Source: Rutpela maculata
Lineage: Eukaryota; Arthropoda; Insecta; Coleoptera; Cerambycidae
Direction of reading: 5' to 3'
DNA length: 64,000 nucleotides
Assembly: GCA_936432065.2 (NCBI GenBank)
Contig: OW386292.2
Span: 136,229,460-136,293,459, forward strand
In this document: piece after piece, positions 19,829 through 30,775 of the stretch
Layout of the letters: the number at the start of each line of letters is the position of its first letter
Position numbering within the stretch: the first letter of the stretch is position 1
Program-made: the position numbers and the translations under genes
The notes under the pieces: model-generated
Seen by the model: only the letters and a program-made list of their open reading frames with translations
Told to the model about the DNA's origin: nothing
The model's database searches: none

Positions 19829-20611
19829 AATTAGCAAGCCCCCGCACAATATATAAACTTTTCTGTGAAGCATTTACTATTATACTGCCAAAAATGAACG
19901 AAATTCGTTCAATATGACATTATTCCGAAGTTAAAACCTCTAGTTACTGTACTATAGGTTATTTTATACCTATCGAAGATAAGCAAACAAAATATAGTTT
20001 ACTATGTGTTTAAGAGTGTTTGTAGTAAAAACTACATTAATTTCACTTATTAAATGTGGTGAACATTAGCAAATTTCCTAATAGAACATATCTATGGATA
20101 AATTTTTTATTGACTTGATGTTTCTTAAAGTAAATAGTTCCTTTTTTATATGTCGGTAGTTCAGTCCTAGTGTCACGTAGACATTATTTGAAAAACTAAA
20201 TGTAATAATTTTTGCTTCGACATTAATTCACTTTTATTGATGTTTTTAACAAAATCTGGATTACAAAGAGAATTTCTTGCTTATCTTACATTATTTTTTC
20301 ACACTCTTCTTCAGCGAGATGAGCTGAACATATGTTTTTGGTACGTTTGCAAAATAAGTAGGTAAAGTTCAACATTTAAAGCAAAAAGCAATCAATTAAA
20401 CTGACAAAATTGATTAACATTACAGCTGTTTTGAAATCTTCTAGTTTTTTTTTACGATCATAAAGTTGTTTAATTTTCTCAGGTTTAAAATAAACCGATA
20501 TTTACAATTTGTCTTCATTACTGAAAAATTGAGATTATTTCATCTACTACAGAGTTCTATTTAATTTCTGATCAAGTTTTAAACGGATAGAGATAATCCA
20601 TCTATTTTAAT
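19829..20611. other. AT-rich non-coding DNA
   Basis: No gene, repeat or RNA recognised. Confidence 0.5.
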
Positions 20612-21335
20612 TACTTCCACATCCAGTGGAAGTATAGTAACGACAAAAAATTTTTTAAAAATTTTTATTGTTCAAATAGGCTTAAAATGTCATGAAACGT
20701 CGAGATTTTAAGTTTGAGTGAAAAAAATTTTCTGTCTGTCGGTCTGTCTGTAACTTTTTTTTTGTGCGCACGTTTACTCTGAAACCGTTTAAGATATTGA
20801 CTTGAAATTTGATACACATATGTACTTTAACGAGATTTAGAACGATTATATTTTCATCTTGTTCCGTCGGAAGGTTGGGGGGTAAATTGGGGTAAATTTG
20901 GGGTAAATGGGTAAATCAAGCAGGTAAGAGTCCATAAAATTGGTATTTAGTATATACAAGAGAAGCTAAGGTCTCAAAAAAATTTTTGGCATTTGCCACC
21001 CCCATTACCAACCCCCACCCCCTTATTAAAGGGGATTAAAAAAAAATTGTGATTTAGTGTATGTACAAGAGCCAGTAACCTCAAAATATTTTTTTACTTC
21101 ATCCACCCCCACTACCACCCCCCTATCACCACCCCCACCCCACTACCGATGTGGGGTATCGTTCTAAATCTCGTTAAAGTTTTATGGGTTTTTGGGGTAG
21201 AGGATTTCAAATATTATATTATTAAAGTTCCATAAATAATTATTTCCACATACAAAGTTTTTTCGTTGTGAGTGACTTGGATAGAGAATCTGGATGTAGA
21301 AGTAGTGATTCCTTGGGCAGCGGTTTTTTGCTTAA
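20612..21335 (+). repeat. Interspersed repeat family A, copy 2 (fullest)
   Basis: Begins near ACTTCCACATCCAG and ends after TCTGGATGTAGAAGT and AGTGATTCCTTGGGCAGCGG. The inverted ends suggest a MITE, though the shared sequence extends beyond them. Contains GGGGTAAATTGGGGTAAA-like tandem words and a CCACCCCC-rich segment. No coding capacity. Confidence 0.7.
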
Positions 21336-22584
21336 ATTTTATGCAGATGATCCATATTCTGCACAAAATTTAATAGTTCTAAAGCATTTATATGTCTGTG
21401 AGGTTCCGGAAACTGATGTGGTGTATTATTAAATGGAATAGTAATATTAATCCACTTTAAAATTCCAACCTTGAAAATAGTCAGTAATAACTTCCGCATA
21501 TTCTGAGACTTACCGTAATGAAGAACTTCCCTGTTGTCGGGAACTTTTTAGTGATGTTCAGACAGCACTTGACCATTCTCTTGGACGTAAGTCGGTGAGT
21601 TTGTATCTAATCCGAAAGAATGTTGGAAACCGAAAAAATCCTATTGAGGCTCGTTGCGCGCCATACTTGGCTAGAGAATTTTTGGTAATGGTAAAATGAA
21701 CACACATTTAATTCTCTGTTTTTCTTCTTTAAGAAAAATTCTATTAAGTGACACACACCTGTGATAATTCGTTTGCTATCGGTTAATACCGACAGGATAT
21801 TTCTGCATCACTGGATCTGGACTAACAAGTCGAACCATTGAACAAGTGATTTCTTAACTGACAAAATTTTCAATCTTTTTCTCTTCCTAATTTTTTGTAA
21901 ATATCAAAATCTTTAAATATATCATAAATTGTGCGGTCTGGCATAGCCGCTCGCTCTTACAATTGCTTGAAGTGGGTTTTTTGGTCATTAATTTTCCCAC
22001 GTGATCATCTTTGATATTTATACATGCGCCATTTGCCTTTTCTTTTCTAATATTTTAAGTTATCTTTTTTACATGCTTAACTTTAATTAACATTTCTGTT
22101 GCACCCTTGACGGTGGGTCGTTAAGGTGTACGTTCTAGTGCGTATCTTAGTGGTACTGAGTCCGGTTATTAATTAAATTGACGAATAAATTAACAAATTT
22201 TCCGAAACATTTAATGGGGACGTTCCGGCTGCGAGCAACTGCCCAATTTTTGTTCCACTTTCATTCATTTTATTTGCATTATTTAAAATGTTTTTAAAAA
22301 TATTCGAGTTTGATTTAAATCATGCTAAAAATCAATCAAACTAAATCAGGTCAACGTGGCTCAAACCCTTAATTTAAGATTTCAATATGTGTTGAAAAAC
22401 ACATTTTCGAATTGCTCAGCGATGAAAAATTTGATATTGCAAAATTCTGACATACCAAAAAAGTGGTCAGTCTATTTCGGATAGTCAAAATTATACTCTG
22501 CAAGATGGTGAAGATCCCACTTAGTTACATCTTAATTTAAAAACCCAATTTTATTCCATTAAATAGCCGTTATTTCAATTTTAT
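21336..22584. other. Upstream region and 5' intron of the first SIAH-like gene
   Basis: No coding exon recognised. The segment ends in a polypyrimidine tract and acceptor TTTTATAG at 22,586, so the transcript starts somewhere in or before it. The first exon cannot be placed. Confidence 0.5.
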
Positions 22585-22595
22585 AGGCACAAGAA

Positions 22596-23414
22596 ATGGA
22601 CGACTTAATTTTGTCTGAAAAAGTCTTTAATCAGCAAGTTTGCACTGAATGCCTGAATTACCTTTCCATTGGTCCTGTTATGGTCTCCTGTGAGGGAAAA
22701 ATCATATGTGGACGATGCAGCCCTGCGAAACAATTCGACTTGAAAGTTTTAATTCATTCCTTATACAATATGGTCGCTGAAAAATTAGTATTCAGATGCA
22801 TCAACTATTATCAGGGATGCAAAGAACTGCTTAATTTCAACGAAGCTGTAGGGCACGAGAAAACTTGTAAGAAAAAAGGATTTAAATGCCCTTTTTGTGA
22901 ATACAAAGGTAACGGATGTCAGTTAGTTCAGCACTTTGATAAGAGACATCAGGAGTGTGTGGTGGAAGAGGATACTTTTAAGATAGTCTTCAAAGAAACA
23001 TGTTCGAGAAATCTAATATTTGTTAAAGAAAATAACATTTTTTGTTTCATGTTCACCATAAGAGACAATTTCATAGAATTCTTAAACTTGTTTGTGTCAC
23101 CCGCCCACTTGGGACCCAAACAGTATAAACTGAGGTTTTTAAAATCAGACACAAATGTAGAGTTCGTAACGCCGATCCAAATTATACATGAATTGGGGCA
23201 TTTCCCATTGAGCAGTTTCTTGGCTAGAGATATCGGGTGCAACATGAAACAGAATGAAATAGAAAATTCATTTGTACTAGACCAGACGTCGTTACTTGAA
23301 TGCTTTCCCTCCGGATGGTGTTTGTGTAAAATCGAGCTAATCGAACATACTAATTATACAGAAGAAAAAATTTTGAATTACTTGGAGAAAATTAAAAAAA
23401 AAAGTTGGTTCTAA
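22596..23414 (+). CDS. SIAH/sina-like zinc-finger protein, paralogue 1
   Basis: 272 residues in one exon; ATG lies 10 bases after an intron acceptor (TTTTATAG). The N-terminus has half a RING: Cys16, Cys19, Cys32, Cys38, Cys41 (ICGRC), but the second CxxC pair is absent. SIAH-type fingers follow: C68-x6-C75-x11-H87-x3-C91 and C101-x11-H113-x4-H118. Residues 125-260 should form the TRAF-like substrate-binding domain, ending in a PSGWCLCKIEL strand. SIAH proteins are RING E3 ubiquitin ligases; the incomplete RING makes E2 binding doubtful, so an adaptor or dominant-negative role is possible (inference). The closest relative in the window is the gene at 59,368. The frame ends in a run of A where a one-base shift would extend it. 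Confidence 0.88.
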   Translation: MDDLILSEKVFNQQVCTECLNYLSIGPVMVSCEGKIICGRCSPAKQFDLKVLIHSLYNMVAEKLVFRCINYYQGCKELLNFNEAVGHEKTCKKKGFKCPFCEYKGNGCQLVQHFDKRHQECVVEEDTFKIVFKETCSRNLIFVKENNIFCFMFTIRDNFIEFLNLFVSPAHLGPKQYKLRFLKSDTNVEFVTPIQIIHELGHFPLSSFLARDIGCNMKQNEIENSFVLDQTSLLECFPSGWCLCKIELIEHTNYTEEKILNYLEKIKKKSWF

Positions 23415-23559
23415 ATTACCTACCAACGTTGTGGAGACCGAAGTTGTCAGAAATGAAGGTAATTTTGATATTAATCGTATTTTAATAACACCTCACTCAG
23501 ACCTTATTAAATTCGTACATAATGTGTTACAATTTCTGCAGTATTGCGTTCTACTCTTA

Positions 23560-24850
23560 TTTCCTTGTGTCCAAAATATACCATGGCATGAAAAGAGTGT
23601 TCAAATAAAATGTGCTGTGGCATATTTTGTCAGTGGAGTACAAGACCAAAACTTGATATTTCGTTGTCATGTGATCAGAAGGGTTGCAGCAGCGTTTCCC
23701 CAGATATTTTGAATTATACGTCACATAAACGAGATTGCACGAAAAGGTAATACAAGTGTCCATATGTAGAGTGTGAGTTGAAGAAGTATTGGCATATCAA
23801 TCCTATTTTTGATTCCGATACATGAATTTTTTTTTCTGAAAATCAAAACCGATTCTGGCACGTTCTCCGATTAAAGAACTTATATCTAGATACATAATGG
23901 CTACCTTTTCTTCATATTAATAACACCTTATTTGCTCCTAACATAGTCACATTATATGTGCATTAAAATGGATAGATGAACATCACATCCCATAGGCAAC
24001 AGAAGCGGGTATATGTAGAAGGGAAAATGTAAAATATTGTACCTATTTTATGTGATAATTATTGATTAACTTCTAGGAATATTAACGCATATTGAAAAAA
24101 TACAATAGGTAAAGATGTTTTATTCAAGGGAAATACGCATTGGAAGGATATTATTTATAATATTATTATTAAAATTATAAACTGAACCTCATCATGTTAC
24201 GACTATAACCTACTTACTTATGAAACGATCGATTTCTGCAAATGGCACAGCACTGTTGCATGTTGCACTAAATTGTCACTAAACTGTCTAAATATGAACA
24301 GAGAATATTATTTAGGTATTAGGCAAATCACAACTTAAGATAAAAAGACTTCTTCACCACATTTTGATCGAAAAACACGAAAAACACTTATTAACATTAA
24401 TGACGTATACTGTCAAATCTGTCAAATTGAGTTATGATAATCGAACTGAAGCCGACCGTGTACGAGCGGCCGTGAATACTCCGATGGGCCAATCAGCAAC
24501 TTATGGGAAGAAGTGCCTTAGATTGGGAGTCTTTCGGGATCATAAAATTCATGCCATTATGTATCTAGATATAAGTTCTTTAATCGGAGGGCACGTTAGT
24601 AAGTATCATGAAATGTTCTATGTTATTATAGAATACAATGATAATCTTGGAAAATTATCTGTCACTATTAATCAGGTTAATGTTGTAATATCTATTAGTT
24701 ATGGCTTTTGCATAGGTTTATAGTATCTGTGGTCAGTGCTACTATCCCGATGTTAAAATATACCCAGAAGAAGGCAATGATTTCATCAACTTTATTCAAA
24801 CCGACATATCAAAAAACATCCCATTATATTTATTATGCTTATCAAAGTAA
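23560..24850 (+). pseudogene. SIAH-like pseudogene split by a MITE
   Basis: From 23,640 the sequence translates, with a one-base shift and one stop, to LIFRC, CDQKGCSSVSPDIL, SHKRDCTKR and YKCPYVEC: a SIAH-type zinc finger (C-x-GC ... H-x3-C, then CPxxxC). An insertion with 8-bp duplications (23,865-24,589) follows. The DNA beyond it (24,598-24,720) reads SKYHEMFYVIIEYNDNLGKL, compatible with the first strands of the TRAF-like domain. The zinc-finger part is clear; the TRAF-like assignment and the outer limits are inference. It lies directly behind paralogue 1, so local duplication is likely. Confidence 0.6.
23865..24589. mobile_element. MITE with perfect 8-bp duplication GGCACGTT
   Basis: 725 bp with ends CTCCGATTAAAGAACTTATA and its exact inverse, flanked by GGCACGTT at 23857-23864 and 24590-24597. 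Eight bases fit hAT, P or Merlin; the CTCC start is atypical for hAT. An open frame from 24,364 crosses the right boundary into flanking DNA, so it is not a transposon gene. Confidence 0.85.
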
Positions 24851-25480
24851 TTAATTATAAATTTTTTTGACATGTAATGAAACAATTTACGAATTAAACA
24901 GGGACAATAATAATAGCTCTGTTTCTAATTGTTTAAATAATATAATAAAAAGGTATGAGCTTTGCATTTTAAATAATGATGGCCATTTTGAACAATTTTA
25001 ACAGTTGATGAACCTAATGCTGACGCCGTTGTAAAATTTTCGTTGTTATTTTATGTTATAAAATATTGTTCATCTCAGGATTATATTTTTATTTTTATAA
25101 TTTGTCAAACTTTTCTGTTTCTGTGTAACCCATTTTGATCAAATAATAATACGAAATATCAAACAGTAACAGTGTTGTCATAGTATCATCAGTCGCAGCC
25201 TACTGCGTAAGAGTAATTACTGCGCCTCCTTCAATAACCATAATTCAAATTCATTTATTTTGTTATTGGACAATTACAAATTGTATAACAATAGTCAGTG
25301 AAATACCTACATGTAGCTAGTTCTATCAACCCTTATATATTTGAAATCAGGGAAAAAGGATCTAAAAGAATATGTAAAAACATACAGGGTTTTCCATTTA
25401 AAAAACAACCTTCATTGTTATATCACGTGACTTATGCAAGCAATTGTTTCTTTACATTTAAAAAATATATACATATATAT
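24851..25480. other. Non-coding DNA with a retroelement-like tail
   Basis: Mostly unrecognised. At 25,245-25,310 the words AATTCAAATTCATTTATT and TATAACAATAG resemble the antisense 3' end of a CR1/Jockey-type retroelement. Confidence 0.4.
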
Positions 25481-25481
25481 C

Positions 25482-25720
25482 AGGGACCGAAATCGAAATT
25501 TATTTCGGTTCGGTTTCGGTTTTCAGAGAAGCGTTAATTTGGTTTTCAGTTTCAGTTTTCAAAGCAGCATCAATTCGGTTGCGGTTTCGGTTTTCCAGAA
25601 TCTCACATTCCGGTTTTCGGTTAGGGTTAAAATTAAATTAATGCTTGCACGGACCGAAAACGAAATTTTTTTTCGGCTCGGTTTCGGTTACGGTTATCCA
25701 ACGTACACAATTTTCGGCTG
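25482..25720. repeat. CGGTTT-rich minisatellite-like repeat
   Basis: Dense tandem variants of CGGTTTCGGTTTTC over about 240 bp, starting GGGACCGAAATCGAAATTT and repeating GACCGAAAACGAAATTT near the far end. Probably a decayed MITE with degenerate internal repeats. Predicted open frames simply read through it. Confidence 0.55.
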
Positions 25721-25748
25721 TTAAACTAAAACCAACTATTAAACTTTT

Positions 25749-26690
25749 TTGAATCTAATGATGTTCTTAATAACTGTCAATTTGGTTGAGGGCCTTGAGC
25801 AGAGCAGGCATGTAGAGGTTACATTGATTGACTTGTCCAAGGTCTTTGACTGTGTCTCACATGAATTACTCATACAAAAGTTGAAATTTTATGGGGTTCG
25901 TGGGAGTCCATTGGAACTACTATGCTGCTATTTATGTAACGGAAAACAGTGCGTCAGCGTAAATAACAAATTCGGATCTTAATCCATAAAGTATGGAGTG
26001 CCTCAGGGCTCTGCCTTGGGGCCACTCCTCTTCATAATATCTGTCAATGATATATTTCATTTTATGTTGCCCCATAGGTGTATTGCTTACACTGATGACA
26101 CCGCATTGCTAACTTCCCATAGTAACCTTCACGTTTCATATCAACAAACTTCTTTAATTTCTGATCAAGCCAAGACCTGGTTCATCACTAATAAAATGAA
26201 AATGAAAGAGGAAAAAACTCAGAAACTTGTCTTTTCAACGAGTAACACAGTGACAAAGGGTGACAGTGTGAAACTCCTAGGTGTCACACTAGACGATAAA
26301 CTAAACTGGTTTAGTCATATTGATCAGCTAAGCCACGAACTTGCCAGCACAATATTTTTGCTCCGCCAGCTAAAAAGGCATTTGGATTTGAGCTATTTTT
26401 CACTGTTTCATTCAAACATTAGTTATGGCATCACTTTATGGGGAAATTCTTGTCATACTATGAAAATGTTTCATCTACAAAAGAAAGTGATTAGAACCAT
26501 TGCCAATACAGGGTATAGAGACCATTGTAGGCCTCTATTTATTCCACTGGGCATTATATCGGTACTTTCTTTATATATTTATCTTAGTTTACTAGATATT
26601 CACGAAAGCTTTAATTCTTTTGAAAGAACTTCAAATTTTCATAATTACAGCACTAAGCAAGCCGATTTACTAAAACCAGCTAGGCATTGA
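25749..26690 (+). pseudogene. Non-LTR reverse transcriptase, 5'-truncated, one stop
   Basis: One frame with a single TAA (25,980-25,982). RT motifs in order: LIDLSKVFDCVSHELL (motif A), YGVPQGSALGPLLF (motif B), CIAYTDDTALL (motif C; YTDD where YADD is usual), KLLGVTLDDKLNWFSHI (thumb), and LWGNSCHTMKMFHLQKKVIR. The endonuclease and first part of the RT are missing. The element continues with a frameshift to about 26,886. Confidence 0.88.
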
Positions 26691-27362
26691 CTGACAAGAG
26701 CGTCCAAAAATTCGCCGCACCTCATTATATAATTTTCTTCCAAATTCACTAAAATTATTGACCTATAACCATTTTAAGAGCATATTGAAAATATTATTTT
26801 TAAACCACGGTTTTTACTCTACTGACGAGTTCGTGGCGTTTTTGACAAACCCTGAAAACATTGCTGGTTTAGTGGCATCCATTTGACATGGTATGTACTT
26901 TCCTTGCTCCCTCATTTTTTTGTTTTTGTTTGAACATGCAACAATAATGTTGTACGGCCACTTATTTTTATTTTGTATTTTGTCACATATTTCTCAGTTC
27001 TCTTTTATTACTTTTGTTTTGTATTAAATAGGATACAATAACATGGTTTTATTTTTACTTTTGTTAACGTTTGTCCACTATATAGACATGCCTATATTTT
27101 ATATATTTTTTAATTGCCGTGCCATATACAGTATCAGGAATTGTACATATTAGGCTGGCAATAAGAGCAAGCGAGAGCGCGGCAAGCGAGAGCGAAGCAT
27201 GCAATCGTGTACATATATGCCTCTTGATGGGTGTGTCCACTCTTTACTGCTAGAGTACTGGTAGACGTCTTTAACGTGGGCGGTCGTACGTCGTACGCGT
27301 AAATACGTATTGTATTTTAATTGGTGAAATAAATGATATGATATGATGTGATATATAGTAAT
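26691..27362 (+). pseudogene. 3' part and tail of the same non-LTR element
   Basis: After a frameshift the product continues as LPNSLKLLTYNHFKSILKIL, NHGFYSTDEFVAF and ends with TGA near 26,886. A long 3' UTR follows, ending in GATATGATATGATGTGATAT at about 27,333-27,355, a simple-repeat tail of the kind made by CR1/Jockey-like elements. GAGCGAGAGCG-type direct words at 27,155-27,200 are unexplained. Confidence 0.6.
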
Positions 27363-27499
27363 TATTATTAAATTGTGGTCTATCAATTCGACCGCCAATA
27401 ACTCACATGTGATTTCAGTTGATAGTCTACAAATATTATCTCTAGTTTTTATTTATGTTTCTTTTTGTCAAGATAAACATACCACCATGAATTTAAGTT

Positions 27500-27717
27500 G
27501 AACATGAGAAATATGATGCTACCTTATATCCATTAATACTTAACAATTGGGATTCAGCGTCAGTGAGCCATGTCTCGCTAAAACAAACATCAAAAGTTAC
27601 ATTTTTAAAATTGCATAAATCAGCTAAAAAAAATTTTAATTTCTCCGATCTTATTTCGAAGAGATTGAATATTAATATGAAATATTTTGAGAGTATTCCA
27701 TAATTTAGTACCCTCAA
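27500..27717 (-). pseudogene. Non-LTR endonuclease domain fragment
   Basis: On the minus strand, HINIQSLRNKIGEIK then, after a frameshift, FDVCFSETWL and INGYKV: the N-terminal half of the apurinic/apyrimidinic-type endonuclease of non-LTR retrotransposons (N in INIQS, E-T-W-L motif). Orientation is opposite to the RT fragment upstream, and it lies beyond that element's 3' tail, so it is a separate insertion. Confidence 0.75.
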
Positions 27718-27859
27718 TTTGTCTCATTTTTATTTCTTGATCCGTCTTTATTTTTGATGGTGTTGTTTCGAAAGGGCCGTATGTGAACTTTCTTTGGCCA
27801 TGAAGCGACGTTTTCAAAGTAAATTTAATTTCAGGGCCGGCGGAAGACCTGAAAAATCT

Positions 27860-28223
27860 TTCTTTTTTTTTTTTTGAACTATTTAACGTCGGCCTATTTC
27901 CGCTACCAGGGCCTATCACCGACGCCAGGAGACGAGCTACCCCCAACCTGGAAATTTTGCCGAACCTCTTCCCTTAAGAAGAGTAGGGATCTTTTACTTG
28001 CCTAACATTTAATAGACAAGGGACCGCCTGCTTTACATCCCCTCCGAAGGATGGTATATCCACTACGTAATCCTCGTCTGAAATTACGTAACTTCCGCGT
28101 ATACACTGATATACAAGCCGCTAGAAGATGGGACGAGAACGCTGTATTTCCCAAGATGGGACCCCATCTAAGTACTAACCGCGCTCGACGTTGCTTCAAC
28201 GGAATATCGCCTCTAAGCTCGCC
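27860..28223 (-). repeat. 5S rRNA-derived SINE, copy A (full length)
   Basis: On the minus strand the head ends in a 5S rRNA 3'-half sequence (GCGGTTAGTACTTAGATGGG and CTTGGGAAATACAGCGTT), followed by a conserved body and a poly(A) tail. CCTGAAAAATCT occurs on both sides (27848-27859 and 28224-28235), a perfect 12-bp target duplication. SINEs with a 5S-derived promoter form the SINE3 class. Confidence 0.88.
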
Positions 28224-28235
28224 CCTGAAAAATCT

Positions 28236-28405
28236 GTAGGTGGGGAATTACCCACCTGAAAACTTATTATTAGGTGGGGAATTACCCTCTTGAAAACTTA
28301 TTATTCTACACTATTAACATGTTTTTTAAGAATTCCTCTGCACTACCCACCTGGATTGATCACGTTTTACCCACCTGGATTGATCACGTTTTACCCACCT
28401 GGGCC
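28236..28405. repeat. Two short tandem duplications
   Basis: GTGGGGAATTACCC with a CTTGAAAACTTATTATT-like spacer occurs twice (28,240-28,305), and CACCTGGATTGATCACGTTTTAC occurs twice back to back (about 28,351-28,398). A variant of the second unit (ATTGATGACGTTTTGCC) reappears at 30,253. They mark breakpoints around the following inverted-repeat element. Confidence 0.6.
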
Positions 28406-28847
28406 TCTATTCTTGACCATGATAGAATAGAACGTTCCCCGGGGAGCGATCCCCGGATTTGTTCTACTGCCATTCTATTGCAAGCATTAAACTGTATTCT
28501 TGAACAGAAAGGAGGGAACAAAATATTAGGGGATAAACTGCAGCGTTTCCAAATTTATTCACCAATCATAGACGAGCAATTTCTGACAATTGACATCGGT
28601 TATCTGCATAACCATAGTTCATAACAATAACAATAATATTAACAATCATATTCAAAGACATGCAGAGCTGCTAGAACCTGAAAATGAAGCAGTGTTTTGA
28701 AAGATTCGGTGTAATAAAAAATAAGCGGCAATATAATTATTATATTTTGAAAAGAGATGAGAATGTCATAATATGCGTGCCGGGGTACCAATATGTATTG
28801 TTAAGAACAGAGTTGAGCCCAAAGTAGGTATTATTATTTGAAAAATA

Positions 28848-29565
28848 ATGCTTACCCTAAGACCACAAAACCCCAATAATAACCCCATCAACGACGAGGA
28901 AATAATATGGAATCCTGCAGACAGTGCAATTAAATATCTAAGAGTATACTTAGGTAAACGACTAACATGGAGTTGCCACATCAATAAAAAACTTAATGAT
29001 GGTTACGCAAGGTTATCAATGCTATATCCCATTATTAATAGAAAATCGAAGCTCAGAGTTAAGTGCGCAACATTAATATATAAATCGATCTTAAGACCAT
29101 CGGTAACTTACAGCTGTGTGATAAGGGGAACTGCTAGCAAAACTAATATTAAAAAGGTGCAAACATTTCAAAATAAAGTGTTGAGATCTGCTATAAATGC
29201 CCATTGGCTTATAAGAAATTGTCAAATCCATCGAGAGCTTGACGTGCCACAAATTGAAAACTTTATGAAATCATATGCTAAGACATTTTTCAAAACTATA
29301 AACAACTGTGCAAGTGCCAGAATTTTAAACCTAAATGAAAAGACTCGTAATAATAGGTTAAGAAAAAGACTACCACAAGATATCTCTCTTCCAGTAGCGA
29401 TTCCGATTGATATTAATATCAATATTCTTCTATTGTTATGTTAAACCAAATATTTTGTTTCTGTTCTTTATTTTATTTTCAATTGTTATCTATTGTCTTA
29501 CTACACACTACCATGTATAACATTAATTTGTTGATCTGGTATTTTTAAATAAACAAAAAAAAATA
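28848..29565 (+). pseudogene. Jockey-type retrotransposon, 5'-truncated 3' end
   Basis: An intact frame (28,848-29,444) encodes the RT thumb and C-terminal region: IKYLRVYLGKRLTWSCHIN, ARLSMLYPIINRKSKLRVK, YKSILRPSVTYSCVIRG, KTNIKKVQTFQNKVLRSA. This wording is typical of Jockey/BS-like elements. A 3' UTR ends in AATAAAC and a run of A near 29,552-29,564. The RT catalytic core is absent. Confidence 0.88.
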
Positions 29566-29624
29566 ATGCTACCTATTATTACTTAAAATATATTTTGTAC
29601 ATAGTTTGTACAGACAGGGAAGAT

Positions 29625-29791
29625 TTTTATTTATTTAATGTCGGCCTATTTCCGCTACCAGGCCCTATCACCGATGCCAGGAGACGGGCTACCCCCCATC
29701 CTGGAAATTTTGTCGAACCTCTTCTCATAAGAAGAGTAGGGATCTTTTACTTGCCTAACATTTAATAGACAAGGGACCGACTGCTTTACAT
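29625..29791 (-). repeat. 5S-derived SINE, copy B (5'-truncated)
   Basis: The minus strand matches only the body and tail of copies A and D, including ATGTAAAGCAGTCGGTCCCT and AGAGGTTCGACAAAATTTCC. The 5S-like head is missing, as expected from incomplete reverse transcription. Confidence 0.85.
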
Positions 29792-30279
29792 TTCTAAGAT
29801 CTCTATTAAATCCTGGCAAACGGGCTTAGTCAGACAGAACAATGTCATAAACTTTTCATTTGATAATAAAAACTGATCTCTGAGGAAGAATCTCTCTCTC
29901 AACCTCTAGGAGTTCTTGAGAATTGTTCACGTTGTGGATTATTTCGCCCCAATATATTACTTCAGGCAGATTCATCTTTATATTAAGTCCAAAATATTAA
30001 TCAAAAGTGAAATAAAACATTTAGTTTTTGACAACATTCACTTTTCTAGGTTAGAAAAACAGAAAATGGCGGCATTCCCCTACTGTTCCCTGAAAATAAC
30101 CAAGAGAAGCATCAGGGAGTAAGGTTCATCAGTTTTTGATAGAAGCGACAATAGAAATAAGTTCAAGAATACGGTTTTGTGAATTTCAATAGAGACGCGC
30201 CCACTTTCTCTCGATTGTTCTATTCTACTGCCGTCAAGAATAGAGACCCTGGATTGATGACGTTTTGCCAGCCCTGTGA

Positions 30280-30447
30280 GAGTTAGCATGTAGGTATCTG
30301 TTGGTGTGCGTTGGTTTTCTGTACACTTTGTGTCCTAATTCTCCATTGTTCTTGTGCATGAGGACGTCCAGAAAAGAAAGTTTGCTATATCAGTTTCTAC
30401 TTCCACGGTGAATTTGATCTTATGATGTAAGTTCTTTAGCATACGCC
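30280..30447 (-). pseudogene. Penelope-like reverse transcriptase fragment (minus)
   Basis: The minus strand reads LKNLHHKIKFTVEVE, then after a shift FLDVLMHKNNGELGHKVYRK and PTHTNRYL, the last RT motif block of Penelope-like elements. It abuts a second copy on the plus strand, giving a head-to-head arrangement. Confidence 0.75.
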
Positions 30448-30775
30448 TGTTTCTGGACGTCTTCGTTTATAAGAAGTACAATGGAGGATTAGGACACAAA
30501 GTATACAGAGAAACCGACAAGTTTACATCAAAGAGACCAAACGACATATAAGCACCAGACTCAAAGAACACATTAGCCATACAAAGAATGGAAATTCTAC
30601 AAAATCACCGTTTGCCGAACATTCAGAAGAAACCAACCATTCGGTAAAATTTGATGAGACAAAGAAATTAGCCAACACCATGAATTATTGGCCAAGAAGA
30701 TACAGAAAAGCTATTGAAATAAATAAACATCCGAATACCAACAACGTGGAAGTCAATGTGCCGCATGAGCAATGA
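30448..30775 (+). pseudogene. Penelope-like RT remnant fused to GIY-YIG endonuclease end
   Basis: The plus strand reads FLDVFVYKKYNGGLGHKVYR, then jumps to YIKETKRHISTRLKEHISHT, KSPFAEHSEETNHSV, TMNYWPRRYRKAIEINKHPN and a stop at 30,773-30,775. The second part is the C-terminal half of the GIY-YIG nuclease typical of Penelope-like elements. The linker between RT and nuclease is deleted. Confidence 0.82.

Larger units (their letters stand above)
28406..30249. mobile_element. Candidate inverted-repeat element with nested retroelements
   Basis: Left end GCCTCTATTCTTGAC with ATAGAATAGAAC and right end GTTCTATTCTACTGCC GTCAAGAATAGAGAC form about 30-bp inverted repeats. Between them are a Jockey fragment and a truncated 5S-SINE. 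Similar ATTGATxACGTTTTxCC words border both sides. Whether this is one element or two inverted remnants is unresolved. Confidence 0.4.

Noticed and set aside
24364..24723. 119-residue open frame
   Set aside because: It runs from MITE interior across the right end and target duplication into flanking DNA, so it is not a gene of its own.
25298..25724. Two overlapping frames rich in Phe/Arg/Ser
   Set aside because: They read through a CGGTTT-rich repeat; no protein family.
25749..27717. RT and endonuclease fragments as a single retrotransposon with 5' inversion
   Set aside because: The endonuclease lies beyond the 3' tail of the RT element, whereas twin priming puts an inverted 5' part upstream.
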